DNA of 64,000 nt, from NCBI RefSeq assembly GCF_001684975.1, contig NZ_MAYH01000001.1:682001-746000 (forward strand), given 5' to 3'. This DNA is from Chryseobacterium artocarpi (GTDB taxonomy: Bacteria > Bacteroidota > Bacteroidia > Flavobacteriales > Weeksellaceae). Below, one piece after another: positions 1-8,367 of this stretch. Made by a program: the position numbers and the translations under genes. The notes beneath the pieces are model-generated. The model had not been told where the DNA came from, did no database searches, and saw only the letters and a program-made list of their open reading frames with translations. Every line of letters starts with the position of its first letter. Within the stretch, counting starts at the first letter, position 1.

Positions 1-76
1 TTTGCATAAAATAGATGAAAAGTCTAAGTCATAGAACTTCTTACAGTTGATTTAAGCTACATTTTGAAATAAAAAA

Positions 77-197
77 ACAGCACTATTAGAAATCTAGTAG
101 TGCTGTTTACATTTAGTGCTTTTACCCTTAGTGTTCGAAATAGGTTTACTTTTTTCTCATCCTAGACAGTGTTTTAAAATATATAGAATGGTTGTTA
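77..197 (-). ncRNA. candidate small RNA (promoter plus terminator, no ORF)
   Basis: On the minus strand a consensus Bacteroidetes -10 box (TATATTTG, 204-211) is followed about 90-120 nt later by a strong hairpin with arms AAACAGCACTA / TAGTGCTGTTT, then seven T. No ORF of useful size lies between. This is what a free-standing small RNA gene looks like, but the hairpin might instead end transcripts coming from genes outside the window. No known RNA family was recognised. Confidence 0.35.
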
Positions 198-227
198 GTT
201 TGTGCAAATATATAAAAAAATAAAATA

Positions 228-245
228 AGACACTAATTAGTGTCT
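228..245. promoter_or_regulatory. 18-bp perfect palindrome, probable TetR operator
   Basis: The sequence AGACACTAATTAGTGTCT is perfectly self-complementary and lies 47 bp upstream of the TetR start codon. A near-consensus -10 (TAAACTTG, 265-272) follows, which places the palindrome over the -33 region. TetR-family proteins typically bind such palindromes as dimers and repress their own genes, so autoregulation is the natural reading; it is inferred from position and symmetry only. Confidence 0.55.
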
Positions 246-291
246 AAAATTTTAAAAAAATTCATAAACTTGTAAAATTGAATGACTAATC

Positions 292-930
292 ATGGAACGA
301 AAATCAGTAGCAGGTACTATCCGGAATAGGGAGCGGAGCAAAGAGAAATTTCTTGATGCAGTAGGGAAAATCCTAAGAACAAAAGGATATACAGCTTTAA
401 AAATAAACGATATTGCTGCCACCGCAGGAGTAGATAAGAAAATGATTTATACCTATTTTGGTGGTATAAATGATTTGATCGATGAATATATTCGGTCACA
501 GGATTACTGGAGCAAAATGACTATAGATGAGGTTAGGAAAATTAAACCAAGATTAGATGACGGCGGGAAAGCTTTTATGGAAGAAATGCTGCTTACCCAG
601 TATGATTATGTGTATAAAAATAAAGAAGCTCAGAAGCTATTACTCTGGCGTTTATCCGAACCCAGAAAGGCACTAAGGAAGCTTACTGACACTCAGGAAG
701 AAAATGGAGAATATATTTTCAATCTGATGATCGATTCTTACTTTGAAGATCGTTGTGAAGATTTTCGGGCAATATTGGCTATTATGGTTTCAGGGCTTTA
801 CTATCTGAATATGTATGCTGAAATAAATGGAAGTGTTTTTTGCGGAATAGACGTTAACACTCTTAAAGGTCGGGATAAAATTAAAGGAGCAGTATCTTTC
901 CTGTTGAAACAAAGCTATGACAATCTTTAG
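292..930 (+). CDS. TetR/AcrR family transcriptional regulator
   Basis: A 212-residue protein with an N-terminal helix-turn-helix at about residues 15-60 (KFLDAVGKILRTKGYTALKI, then IAATAGVDKKMIYTYFG), the classical TetR DNA-binding layout, followed by an all-helical ligand-binding domain with no recognisable specificity. The ATG at 292 fits the HTH position and the palindrome at 228-245. It is convergent with the minus-strand oxidoreductase operon that starts near 6.6 kb; a regulatory link to that operon is possible but the sequence gives no direct evidence. The ligand is unknown. Confidence 0.9.
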   Translation: MERKSVAGTIRNRERSKEKFLDAVGKILRTKGYTALKINDIAATAGVDKKMIYTYFGGINDLIDEYIRSQDYWSKMTIDEVRKIKPRLDDGGKAFMEEMLLTQYDYVYKNKEAQKLLLWRLSEPRKALRKLTDTQEENGEYIFNLMIDSYFEDRCEDFRAILAIMVSGLYYLNMYAEINGSVFCGIDVNTLKGRDKIKGAVSFLLKQSYDNL

Positions 931-964
931 CATATGTTCTGCGACCCTATATATTCAAAATAAA

Positions 965-988
965 AAAGAGGCAATTGCTTACCTCTTT
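965..988. terminator. bidirectional terminator between TetR and the oxidoreductase operon
   Basis: Arms AAAGAGG / CCTCTTT surround a 10-nt loop, with A-rich sequence before and TATTTT after. It sits in the 80-bp gap between two convergent genes. Confidence 0.6.
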
Positions 989-1011
989 ATTTTCTATAGT
1001 CGATAGATGAT

Positions 1012-2538
1012 TTACTCTTTGTGATAAGGGCATCCGGCAGGTGGATTAGCAGTATTGCCTGTGATAATGTCCGGTTGTACAAAGAATTGCTCTTCAATTA
1101 CCTTTCTCTGATCCTCAGGGATGTCTTCAAGTTTACGCAGTGTATTGGTCTGAATATGAGGCCATCTTGTAGTACCTCCATCATTTCCAAAATCAAATTC
1201 AAAGAATACGATTTGCTCATATTGCAGCTGAAGGATATCTTTCCCGTTTTCAACAACAGTTTCTATCCACATATGCATATCCACATTCACAGTGGGAACA
1301 AAGCGGTTTACAAACGGAACATTTAAAATTCCTCCCTGTGCACCGGTTTTCATTTTTGAAGTCATTTTAACGTGAACATAATTACTCACTTCCTGACCTT
1401 TTAATGTATCACGAAGCCTTAAATCCGGTCTTACGGAATAAGGATACAGATCATCGGCAAGAATTCGCTGAGTGTAGATTTTATTAGAACCATTGTCGTT
1501 TACATCATCCAGAGTTTCGTGTACCCAGGCTGGAGCCGGCTTATCAAGATCGATAAGATCATCAGGCTTTACTCCTGCGCCTCCCATTGTACGTGAAATA
1601 GAAAGATGCTTAGGCTGCCATGCTTCTTTGCCATAAGGGAATACGGGAGAACCTGTGATCAGATAACTATTTCCTTGAGGAGCAATATCACCCAACAATG
1701 TAATGGTACTACCGTGAGGAATCACACCGCTTCGTGAAATAGAGTAGTCGGGGATGAAATAAGGACCGTCAAGCCCTGCGCCCGGCTTTAATTCCTGTGC
1801 GGGAATGATTTCATAATAAGGTTGGTCCGGCTGTAATTCACTTTGCAGAATATATTTCTTTTCTTGTCCGTCCGGAGAAATTCTTAAAAGAGGCTCGTCT
1901 CTATATCTTCCTTTATAACCGTAATTTTTCTCATCCGATGTCGATTCAGCATGAATTCCACGATCTCGCTCAATAGATTCTTTGGTGGCAGCGTGATTAT
2001 AAACATCACTCAGCCATAGGTACATTCCGTTCTCTTCATGAATAGGAGTATATTTTAAAGCTTCCTGTCCTTCTATTTTATTGACACTTTTTATGGTTTG
2101 TTCATATTTAACAGCTCCACAAAACAATTCACTTGCGCCACCACGGTTACGGACACCGCCCGGAACCAGAGAAAAGGTTAATTTTTCAATATATTCCTCA
2201 CAGTCGAAGCTGAACTTTCCGGGAATTGTTCCCGGGTTTGTACCTGGAGAAGGCATAATGGTGGTATGAATTCCGCTTGCTAATGAAGGCTTGGTAATAT
2301 TTTCGTTGTAATTCGCATTATAACTCACCCAAGTGCCGTTCAGGGCTTCCAGAATACCATAATCTACATTTCTTCCTATTTCGTCAAGATTTTCTTCTTT
2401 AAAAGGAGTCACAGGATCATCAATGGCAAGTTTTGTGTAGCCGTCCATCAATTGAGCTAAATAACTTAGGCTTTCACTTGCTCTTTTACGGAGAAGCTGT
2501 CCGTCCGCCCCGAGATTTTCTTTTTTACGTTTAAGCAT
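1012..2538 (-). CDS. conserved protein with a nitrobindin-like barrel signature
   Basis: A 508-residue protein without a signal peptide; product not firmly recognised. Residues 65-190 show LNGTWVSYN, then an E-x-LTFS strand, a YEQ strand and HEENGMYLWL. That order resembles the heme-binding nitrobindin/FABP-like barrel (GTW, then LTF, YEQ, H-x-E-x-Gyl). Near the C-terminus the pattern repeats in part (LQLQYEQIVFFEF, WPHIQTNTL), so two barrel-like halves are possible. It is the last gene of a four-gene minus-strand operon, 18 bp after the ferritin-like gene. The protein ends in a CPYHKE tail. A role together with the GMC oxidoreductase, perhaps handling a peroxide or heme-linked step, is inference only. 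Confidence 0.6.
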   Translation of the reverse strand: MLKRKKENLGADGQLLRKRASESLSYLAQLMDGYTKLAIDDPVTPFKEENLDEIGRNVDYGILEALNGTWVSYNANYNENITKPSLASGIHTTIMPSPGTNPGTIPGKFSFDCEEYIEKLTFSLVPGGVRNRGGASELFCGAVKYEQTIKSVNKIEGQEALKYTPIHEENGMYLWLSDVYNHAATKESIERDRGIHAESTSDEKNYGYKGRYRDEPLLRISPDGQEKKYILQSELQPDQPYYEIIPAQELKPGAGLDGPYFIPDYSISRSGVIPHGSTITLLGDIAPQGNSYLITGSPVFPYGKEAWQPKHLSISRTMGGAGVKPDDLIDLDKPAPAWVHETLDDVNDNGSNKIYTQRILADDLYPYSVRPDLRLRDTLKGQEVSNYVHVKMTSKMKTGAQGGILNVPFVNRFVPTVNVDMHMWIETVVENGKDILQLQYEQIVFFEFDFGNDGGTTRWPHIQTNTLRKLEDIPEDQRKVIEEQFFVQPDIITGNTANPPAGCPYHKE

Positions 2539-2556
2539 GGTATATTAGTTTTATGA

Positions 2557-4011
2557 TTATAGATCAGTGTATTCAAAAGTCGGTCCCGCATTATACTGGG
2601 AATTCAAAGGTTGTTTCAGTAGATTAACAGCCTGTTCCTTCAGCGCATACATATACATAATTGATTTTTCAAGTTCCCTTTGATTTCCTTCCACTGCACT
2701 TTGAATAGCATCTAGCAATTTTCTGTAAGTCTTATTGAATTCAACTCCCTGAGCGTGTAATTCTGCATTGTCGGAATAATCGCTCAGTTTAGGGTTTTCT
2801 TTCATAGGATAGGCTGCATTCCAGTTAACTTCCAGTGCTTTTCCTGTTGGAGGGGTTGTTACAGGCATCATTCCATTTTCGTCCATAAAAGGTTCGTAGT
2901 TTCCGCCCACATAAAAATGTTCATGGAAAATCTCTTTAAATCTAAAATAATGAGCCAGTTCTGCACCTTCTTCAAACTGAGACGGATCAACATCAAAAAT
3001 AGAATCATCAGCGCCTTCTCCCTGTCCTTTGATTTCCTGGAAAACTGCGATTACACCTTCCAAAGCTTCTACAGAATGTAATTTTCCTCCACTTCCATAA
3101 TATTGTTCAGGACGAATTTGTTTTGCAGGATCTCCGGTGAAAATACCTCCCGTATTAATATCATTGAAGCTTTGTGGAAGAGTACCATGCTCGTTGTAAT
3201 AAGCAATAATCTGGAAAATAGTGATATAGAAAAATAAAACATCATAATATTCACCAATCGTATGTACGTTTTCCATAATGAAGCCCTTCATGTTTTCCAG
3301 AGTCCAGAAATTACTTTCCTGCTGTGCTACAGATCTTGAAGCAAATACCCTTTCTGATTCAACTTCAGGAGCTGATTTCGGAGCCTTTACCAAAGAATTG
3401 CTTGGGCTTTCAATAGCAATAAATGTCGCAATACTATTTGTTGAAAATGTTTCTAAACCTATGTAGAAATCAACATTCATAGGCAGTTTCATAGGGTAGG
3501 TAGGGTAGTTTTGCTGCTTATTGACAGAAGGTTGAATATTAATAGCATTCAAAACATTACAAACCATGATCAGGTGCAGCATCTCTTCCACGGCAACACT
3601 TCTGATGATTTGAGAAGCTAGTGCATTGGTTCCATCCTGAATTGAATATAAAGCAGTAAGATAAGGTGGAATTGTAGAGTGTTCAATAAGAATAGCTGTT
3701 TGCAGAAGGTCCTGTAAAACCGGACGGTAATCAATGTCTTTTAATCCTTTTTTTCCTACATGAAGTTCAGAGCTAAATTCAGATCTTAAATACTGATCGA
3801 ATTCTTTAACCTGGTCGTTAAGCAAAAGATTAGTTAAAATTTTACTGTGATGCTTTAATCCTTCAATCCATTCTTCTCTGCTAATATTTGAATCAAATAA
3901 TAAAGATTGTAATGATGTAGCTTCAGCAACAACGGCGCTTCTGCCAGCCATTCTGGAAGATGGTAATGAAGTTTCCTGTGGTTCTGTTTTATTGATAAGT
4001 CTTTGTCTCAT
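2557..4011 (-). CDS. ferritin-like domain protein of the VioB / iminophenyl-pyruvate dimer synthase type
   Basis: About 484 residues from the ATG at 4011 (MRQRLIN...). An upstream in-frame ATG at 4038 lies inside the preceding GMC gene; the 4011 start gives a 4-nt gap and resembles the MRQ start of that gene. Residues ~125-200 carry the ferritin-like signature: ILIEHSTIPPYLTALYSIQD, then VAVEEMLHLIMVCNVLNAI. The E...PPYL and E-E-x-LH motifs are the metal-ligand helices of this family, which is named after the VioB enzyme of violacein biosynthesis. The rest of violacein biosynthesis is absent, so the substrate is unknown. The neighbours suggest a redox pathway with the GMC enzyme. Confidence 0.8.
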   Translation of the reverse strand: MRQRLINKTEPQETSLPSSRMAGRSAVVAEATSLQSLLFDSNISREEWIEGLKHHSKILTNLLLNDQVKEFDQYLRSEFSSELHVGKKGLKDIDYRPVLQDLLQTAILIEHSTIPPYLTALYSIQDGTNALASQIIRSVAVEEMLHLIMVCNVLNAINIQPSVNKQQNYPTYPMKLPMNVDFYIGLETFSTNSIATFIAIESPSNSLVKAPKSAPEVESERVFASRSVAQQESNFWTLENMKGFIMENVHTIGEYYDVLFFYITIFQIIAYYNEHGTLPQSFNDINTGGIFTGDPAKQIRPEQYYGSGGKLHSVEALEGVIAVFQEIKGQGEGADDSIFDVDPSQFEEGAELAHYFRFKEIFHEHFYVGGNYEPFMDENGMMPVTTPPTGKALEVNWNAAYPMKENPKLSDYSDNAELHAQGVEFNKTYRKLLDAIQSAVEGNQRELEKSIMYMYALKEQAVNLLKQPLNSQYNAGPTFEYTDL

Positions 4012-4015
4012 GATT

Positions 4016-6103
4016 TTAATTTTTAAGTTGAGTTTCAAGGTCAGTTAATATAGATTCCACCGAGCGAATAGTGAATGCAGATAAAGTTAAAGTAGGATTT
4101 GAAGTTCCCAGAGTGGTCATGTTTCCGGCTCCCACGATATATAAATTCGGGTGATCCCAGGATTTACAATAGCTGTTTGTTACAGAATCATCTGGTGAAG
4201 AACCCATTCTGTGAGTACCAACGATATGACCCGCTCCGTTGTAAGAATATCTTACTCCATTGTAAATGACAGAGTTTTTGTCAGCCTCGGTGTAGGACGT
4301 GAAATCTTTAATACCCAGTCTTTCAAACATCTGGTCTGAAGCTGATTTTGCCTGTTCCATAGCCTTCATTTCATAATCTGTCAAAGCATAATGAATCACA
4401 GGGCGCGGAATTCCTAAAGCATCCATATACTGATCATTAATCGTTACTCTGTTGTTGGGGTGTGGAAGCTGCTCAATTTCAAAATGAAATAAAACCTGGC
4501 GGGAAAGCCTATCTGTTAAAGCATTTCGTAACTCTGCCCCAAAAAATCCTTTTCCGATAAACTCTCCCACATCAGATCCCGGAGAAAATGCTGGCCAGCC
4601 CCAGCCCCAATTGTCAAGCGGAGAAATCCATGCAGAAAAATCTCCTCTGAAATTTCCATCACGGAAAGACGATATATTGGTTGTAGAACCAGGACCTCTG
4701 TACGGGTAAACAGCTTCAGGGAAAAGCCCCCACGTAAGCATCACCATATGATCCATCAGATTTCTTCCTACCTGATCACTACGGTTAGCCGCTGTTTTTT
4801 CAACTTTTTTACCGTTTTCCATTACCATGTATTTAGAATTCAATAAGATCTTTGGATTCTCAAAAGCATTGGCTGCCAGAATGACTATCGTGTTCGAAGT
4901 GTCGAATGATTCTTCTATAAAATCCGTTTTATCCTTTGAAGTGTATCTTCTAACATGAACTTTTGAAATCTTATCCTTATCATTCTGATCCACACTTAGC
5001 TTGTAGACAACACTTTGAGCTTTTATTTCAAGATTATGATTTCTGCTGAGGTTATTGTTTTCATTGATTTTGTATAGAGCTTTTTTCAAAGTCTTTAATG
5101 CATTGTATTTAGCCTGAACAGGGCAGATCGGTACACATGAAGCATTTCCTTCACAACGTTCTCCCATGTAAGGGTTCCATACAGAGCCTAAAGCTTTATA
5201 TTCCTCTTTTTCAGAACTGTCCAGAACAAGTTTGTAGCCTGTATCCTGTGTTTCAGCTTTAATGATCCTTGTATTTCCGTATTTAGGATTTGGAATAGAA
5301 TTTCTTCCCTGCGGTGATGGTACCAATAATAGCGGGATATTTTCAGAATTTAGCTGAACGCTTGTTCCTGCAAGCCCGTCAATGATCTTTTGATCCATAT
5401 AGCTCTGAGGAATTTCTTTCATTGGGAAAACATAATCACCATAATATTGTTCCATACTTTCAGAAATAGGATATTCCTGTCTCGAAACATTACCGGAAAC
5501 CCCGATTTCAAACTCTGCCATTTCATAATAAGGCTTTAATTCCTCATACTCTATAGGCCAGTTGATGGGAGTTTTTTCCTTACTATTAGGATGATCTACC
5601 TTAATCCCGTATTTGTCCGTCAGCTTAAAGTCGTTAGGGAGCATCCTTGGAGTTGTTCCCAGCCAGTGAAGAGTTGTTCCTCCACCAACTCTGATGGCAT
5701 CACTGGCAAACGGCATAGGTCCGAACTGTACCAGATATCCAGTTTTGTCAGGAAACGGAGGGGTAATTTGTTCCATATCCAGCACGTTGGGTGAAGGTGC
5801 CTGTTTCAGATTGGGATACGGAGAATTGGGAACTTTTGCCGCCTCCATATAATAAGTACGGATATATTCATTATAATTGGTCATAGATGATACGGAATCC
5901 AGTTCCGTTCCTGCTTCCAGCCCTGCTTCAAACATCAGGACAGATAATTCTTGAGTGTTATCAGACTTCTGAGCATCCGCACGATGAACCATTTTTCCCT
6001 TTGTGCTGTCAAATACATGATCGGTAAGAAGTTTTGCGATCAATGATCCTGCGATCCCCGTTCCTACGATGATCACATCTTTTTTTGTTTCGTTCTGTCT
6101 CAT
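4016..6103 (-). CDS. GMC family FAD-dependent oxidoreductase
   Basis: A 695-residue flavoenzyme. The N-terminal Rossmann motif VIIVGTGIAGSLIAKLL (residues ~10-27) binds FAD. The C-terminal GMC signature is complete: HIVGTHRMGSS (H626, H631), then NLYIVGAGNMTTLGTSNPT (N669), giving the His/Asn active-site pair used to oxidise an alcohol. It overlaps the upstream small-subunit gene by 4 nt (ATGA), so the two are translationally coupled, as expected for gluconate/sorbitol dehydrogenase-type complexes. A cysteine-rich stretch (CEGNASCVPICPVQAKYN) is also typical of this subgroup of large GMC subunits. No Tat signal is visible. Substrate unknown; probably a sugar alcohol or other secondary alcohol. 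Confidence 0.9.
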   Translation of the reverse strand: MRQNETKKDVIIVGTGIAGSLIAKLLTDHVFDSTKGKMVHRADAQKSDNTQELSVLMFEAGLEAGTELDSVSSMTNYNEYIRTYYMEAAKVPNSPYPNLKQAPSPNVLDMEQITPPFPDKTGYLVQFGPMPFASDAIRVGGGTTLHWLGTTPRMLPNDFKLTDKYGIKVDHPNSKEKTPINWPIEYEELKPYYEMAEFEIGVSGNVSRQEYPISESMEQYYGDYVFPMKEIPQSYMDQKIIDGLAGTSVQLNSENIPLLLVPSPQGRNSIPNPKYGNTRIIKAETQDTGYKLVLDSSEKEEYKALGSVWNPYMGERCEGNASCVPICPVQAKYNALKTLKKALYKINENNNLSRNHNLEIKAQSVVYKLSVDQNDKDKISKVHVRRYTSKDKTDFIEESFDTSNTIVILAANAFENPKILLNSKYMVMENGKKVEKTAANRSDQVGRNLMDHMVMLTWGLFPEAVYPYRGPGSTTNISSFRDGNFRGDFSAWISPLDNWGWGWPAFSPGSDVGEFIGKGFFGAELRNALTDRLSRQVLFHFEIEQLPHPNNRVTINDQYMDALGIPRPVIHYALTDYEMKAMEQAKSASDQMFERLGIKDFTSYTEADKNSVIYNGVRYSYNGAGHIVGTHRMGSSPDDSVTNSYCKSWDHPNLYIVGAGNMTTLGTSNPTLTLSAFTIRSVESILTDLETQLKN

Positions 6104-6594
6104 GAGTTACTGTTTACAGGTTGAATATTCCATGATTTATAACCAGGTTGTTTAGCACCAGGCGGATGAGCGTGCATAACGTTCCAGACAAGACCTTCTT
6201 TGTAAGAACGATCGTTAATATAGGCACCTTCCCAGGTTCCCAGATACCAAAGCGTCATCAGTTTTCCAGCCATGTCATTCATTCCGGAATTAGCTATAAT
6301 TGTTAATTTAATAGCGTTCTTTAGTTCATCTTCTGTGGTCGCCTTATCAAGAATATCCTTAGAAATCGTAAGGAATTCTACGAAGGTGGCTCCTTCTAAG
6401 CTCTTTAAAATGTAGGTGTAATAATCAGTAGCCAGACCGGTAGACTGTAGTTCGTTAGCAGAGAATCCGGTGAGCGCTTCTGAGATCGACATAAACACGT
6501 CGAAATAATAATCATCGACGTTGAGGATTTTGTTAATAATCATTTCGTTAAAATTTGATGTTAAAGTATCTTCAGCTCCCACTGGGAGGAGCAA
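6100..6594 (-). CDS. small subunit of an FAD-dependent sugar/alcohol dehydrogenase
   Basis: Up to 164 residues. Internal features are FMSISEALTGFSANELQ and LWYLGTWEGAYINDRSYKEG, which match the membrane-bound FAD D-sorbitol dehydrogenase / gluconate dehydrogenase subunit 3 family. These small proteins pair with GMC large subunits, and this one is directly upstream with a 4-nt overlap. The longest start is TTG at 6594, right after an in-frame stop. An ATG at 6543 would give 147 residues and may be the true start; the family domain is intact with either. First gene of the operon; a -10 box lies at 6711-6718. Confidence 0.75.
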   Translation of the reverse strand: MLLPVGAEDTLTSNFNEMIINKILNVDDYYFDVFMSISEALTGFSANELQSTGLATDYYTYILKSLEGATFVEFLTISKDILDKATTEDELKNAIKLTIIANSGMNDMAGKLMTLWYLGTWEGAYINDRSYKEGLVWNVMHAHPPGAKQPGYKSWNIQPVNSNS

Positions 6595-6710
6595 CCTGTT
6601 GATTCACTAAGTCTGTCACACTTTTCGGGATACCATTGCAAAACTCATCTCTTTTTTTAGAAATAATTGTTTGTTTTTTAAGCTATCCATTGTTATCAAT
6701 TTTGTTTATT

Positions 6711-6718
6711 CAAAAATA
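6711..6718 (-). promoter_or_regulatory. -10 box (TATTTTTG) of the oxidoreductase operon
   Basis: Exact TAnnTTTG on the minus strand, about 120 nt upstream of the operon's first gene. No clear -33 element at the usual 19-nt spacing. Confidence 0.45.
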
Positions 6719-6969
6719 ATTAGATATGATTGCAAAAGATTCAGTATTTCTACGTAATTTTTATTTAAGTAGATCTTGTGTTCTTTCTAAAGTCTTTATA
6801 TAAGAGGGTTTGTAGGGCTTGTGTTTTCACTTAGTTTAGAATTATTTTAAATAAGCATGAACAGAAATGCTGGTAATTGGTAATAGATTTGAAATGTGAT
6901 TTATTTAAATTAACCTCTGTTTTTATATAAATTATCAAATATTTAACACATTAAATACCAATGACTCCA

Positions 6970-6977
6970 TATATTTG
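6970..6977 (+). promoter_or_regulatory. -10 box (TATATTTG) that decides the lactonase start
   Basis: An exact TAnnTTTG lies downstream of the first in-frame ATG (6961). If it is the promoter, transcription starts near 6984 and translation must start later, at TTG 7024, where a normal signal peptide begins. Confidence 0.5.
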
Positions 6978-7023
6978 CGTTTCAACTATTGTACTCCCCC
7001 CAACATTTAAAAAACTAATAAAA

Positions 7024-8145
7024 TTGAAAAGAGTAATAAGCGTGATGCTTGTGATTTTATCAGGTATAAAATTATCAGCACAGGATACGTATGTGTTTTT
7101 CGGATCATTTAACCGTGATAAAGAGAAAGAAGGAATCTATGTTTATAAACTTAATACAGACAAAGGTAAACTCTCGAAAGTAACCTCTCTTAAAGGAATA
7201 GTTAATCCTTCATTTTTAACCTTATCTCCCAATGGAAAATATATTTTTGCCTGTACGGAAAGTAAAACGCAGAACGGTGGCAGTGTAAGCAGTTTTGAAT
7301 TTAATCCCGAAAAAAAGTCATTGACATTCATTAATAGCCAAAAAAGTGGTGGTGAAAATCCGGTTTATGTCTCGGTTCATAAAAATGGAAAGTGGCTGAT
7401 GGTGGGGAATTATACTGAAGGAAGCACCTCTGTTTATCCTCTTGCTGAAAACGGAAAGATAGAGCCGGGTGTTCAGAATTTTCAGTTTTCGGAAGGGAGT
7501 ATAGATCCGAACAGGCAAGACCGTTCCCATATTCATTCTACCGTTTTTTCTACGGATTATAATTATGTTTTTTTGCCCGATTTAGGTGCTGATAAAATCA
7601 GGGCTTATAAGTTTGATAGCAATAAACCAGAACCTTTACAAGCTGCTGAAGTTCCTTTTACACCCACTACTCCGGGAAGCGGACCAAGGCATTTTACCTT
7701 TCATCCGAATGGTAAGTTTGCTTATTGTATTGAAGAAATGGCAGGAGCGGTGAGCGCTTATGCCTACGAAAATGGTACTTTAAAAAGTATTCAGAGGATG
7801 AATACACATTCAGATGAGATCAAGGATAATTTTGAAAGCTCAGATATTCATATTTCTCCGGATGGGAGGTTTCTATATGCCTCGAATCGTGGAGGTGAAA
7901 ATAATATTGCCATATTTTCAATTCAAAACGATGGGACACTGAAAACAGTAGGGTATCAGCCTACGGGAGGAAAACATCCAAGGGTTTTTGCTATTGACAA
8001 TGACGGAAAATTTCTAATTACTACCAATGCAGGAAGCGGAAATGCTACCGTGTTTAAAAGAGATCCCGAAACAGGATTATTAAAGAAGACAGGAAAAAGT
8101 GGGAAAATGAAGAGTGTATCTTCTGTGCAGATCAGGAAATATTAA
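7024..8145 (+). CDS. secreted lactonase, seven-bladed beta-propeller family
   Basis: About 373 residues from TTG 7024. An in-frame ATG at 6961 would add 21 residues, but a -10 box sits between the two and the segment MKRVISVMLVILSGIKLSAQ after the TTG is a clean signal peptide. The mature protein starts DTYVFFGSF and repeats blade motifs such as NPSFLTLSPNGKYIF, ENPVYVSVHKNGKWL, SGPRHFTFHPNGKFAY and SSDIHISPDGRFLYASNRG. This is the 6-phosphogluconolactonase-like propeller family (Pgl type). Because it is exported, a cytoplasmic pentose-phosphate role is unlikely; it probably hydrolyses an extracytoplasmic lactone. It lies divergent from the sugar-dehydrogenase operon, which could produce lactones; that link is inference. 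Confidence 0.85.
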   Translation: MKRVISVMLVILSGIKLSAQDTYVFFGSFNRDKEKEGIYVYKLNTDKGKLSKVTSLKGIVNPSFLTLSPNGKYIFACTESKTQNGGSVSSFEFNPEKKSLTFINSQKSGGENPVYVSVHKNGKWLMVGNYTEGSTSVYPLAENGKIEPGVQNFQFSEGSIDPNRQDRSHIHSTVFSTDYNYVFLPDLGADKIRAYKFDSNKPEPLQAAEVPFTPTTPGSGPRHFTFHPNGKFAYCIEEMAGAVSAYAYENGTLKSIQRMNTHSDEIKDNFESSDIHISPDGRFLYASNRGGENNIAIFSIQNDGTLKTVGYQPTGGKHPRVFAIDNDGKFLITTNAGSGNATVFKRDPETGLLKKTGKSGKMKSVSSVQIRKY

Positions 8146-8336
8146 GAATTTTAATGCTAAGCCCCCAAAGCAAAAGATGGTGTTCTTTTTCTCTCGCTAT
8201 GATACTTCGTTCTGCAAATGGGGAGGTGTCTATATTGCTGAGTGAAACGCCTTTGCGATCTAATTATATAAGCTGTTGCTCGTTAGCGTTAAGATAAATT
8301 ATTGCTGTATTTAAAGATTTGTGCTTAAAAAATATA

Positions 8337-8367
8337 AAAGCAGTGATTAATTCACTGCTTTTTCTTT
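8337..8367. terminator. bidirectional terminator overlapping the MFS stop codon
   Basis: Arms AAAGCAGTGA (8337-8346) and TCACTGCTTT (8352-8361) with a 5-nt loop; T-rich tails in both directions. The stop codon of the MFS gene lies inside the stem. Confidence 0.75.

Larger units (their letters stand above)
1..291. other. intergenic region with hairpin, minus promoter and operator
   Basis: No protein gene is visible. The stretch holds a strong hairpin at 77-110 whose minus-strand reading runs into seven T, a TATATTTG box on the minus strand at 204-211, and an 18-bp palindrome at 228-245 in front of the TetR gene. These are listed separately. Confidence 0.6.
6595..7023. other. 429-bp divergent intergenic region
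   Basis: No gene is seen. The AT-rich stretch contains the minus promoter box at 6711-6718 for the oxidoreductase operon and the plus box at 6970-6977 for the lactonase gene. Nothing else stood out. Confidence 0.5.

Noticed and set aside
2557..4011. Violacein biosynthesis cluster
   Set aside because: Only the VioB-type ferritin-like domain is present; VioA, C, D and E are absent and the partners are a GMC dehydrogenase pair.
8146..8336. Possible gene after the lactonase
   Set aside because: No ORF with a plausible start, only a terminator at the end; nothing else could be supported.
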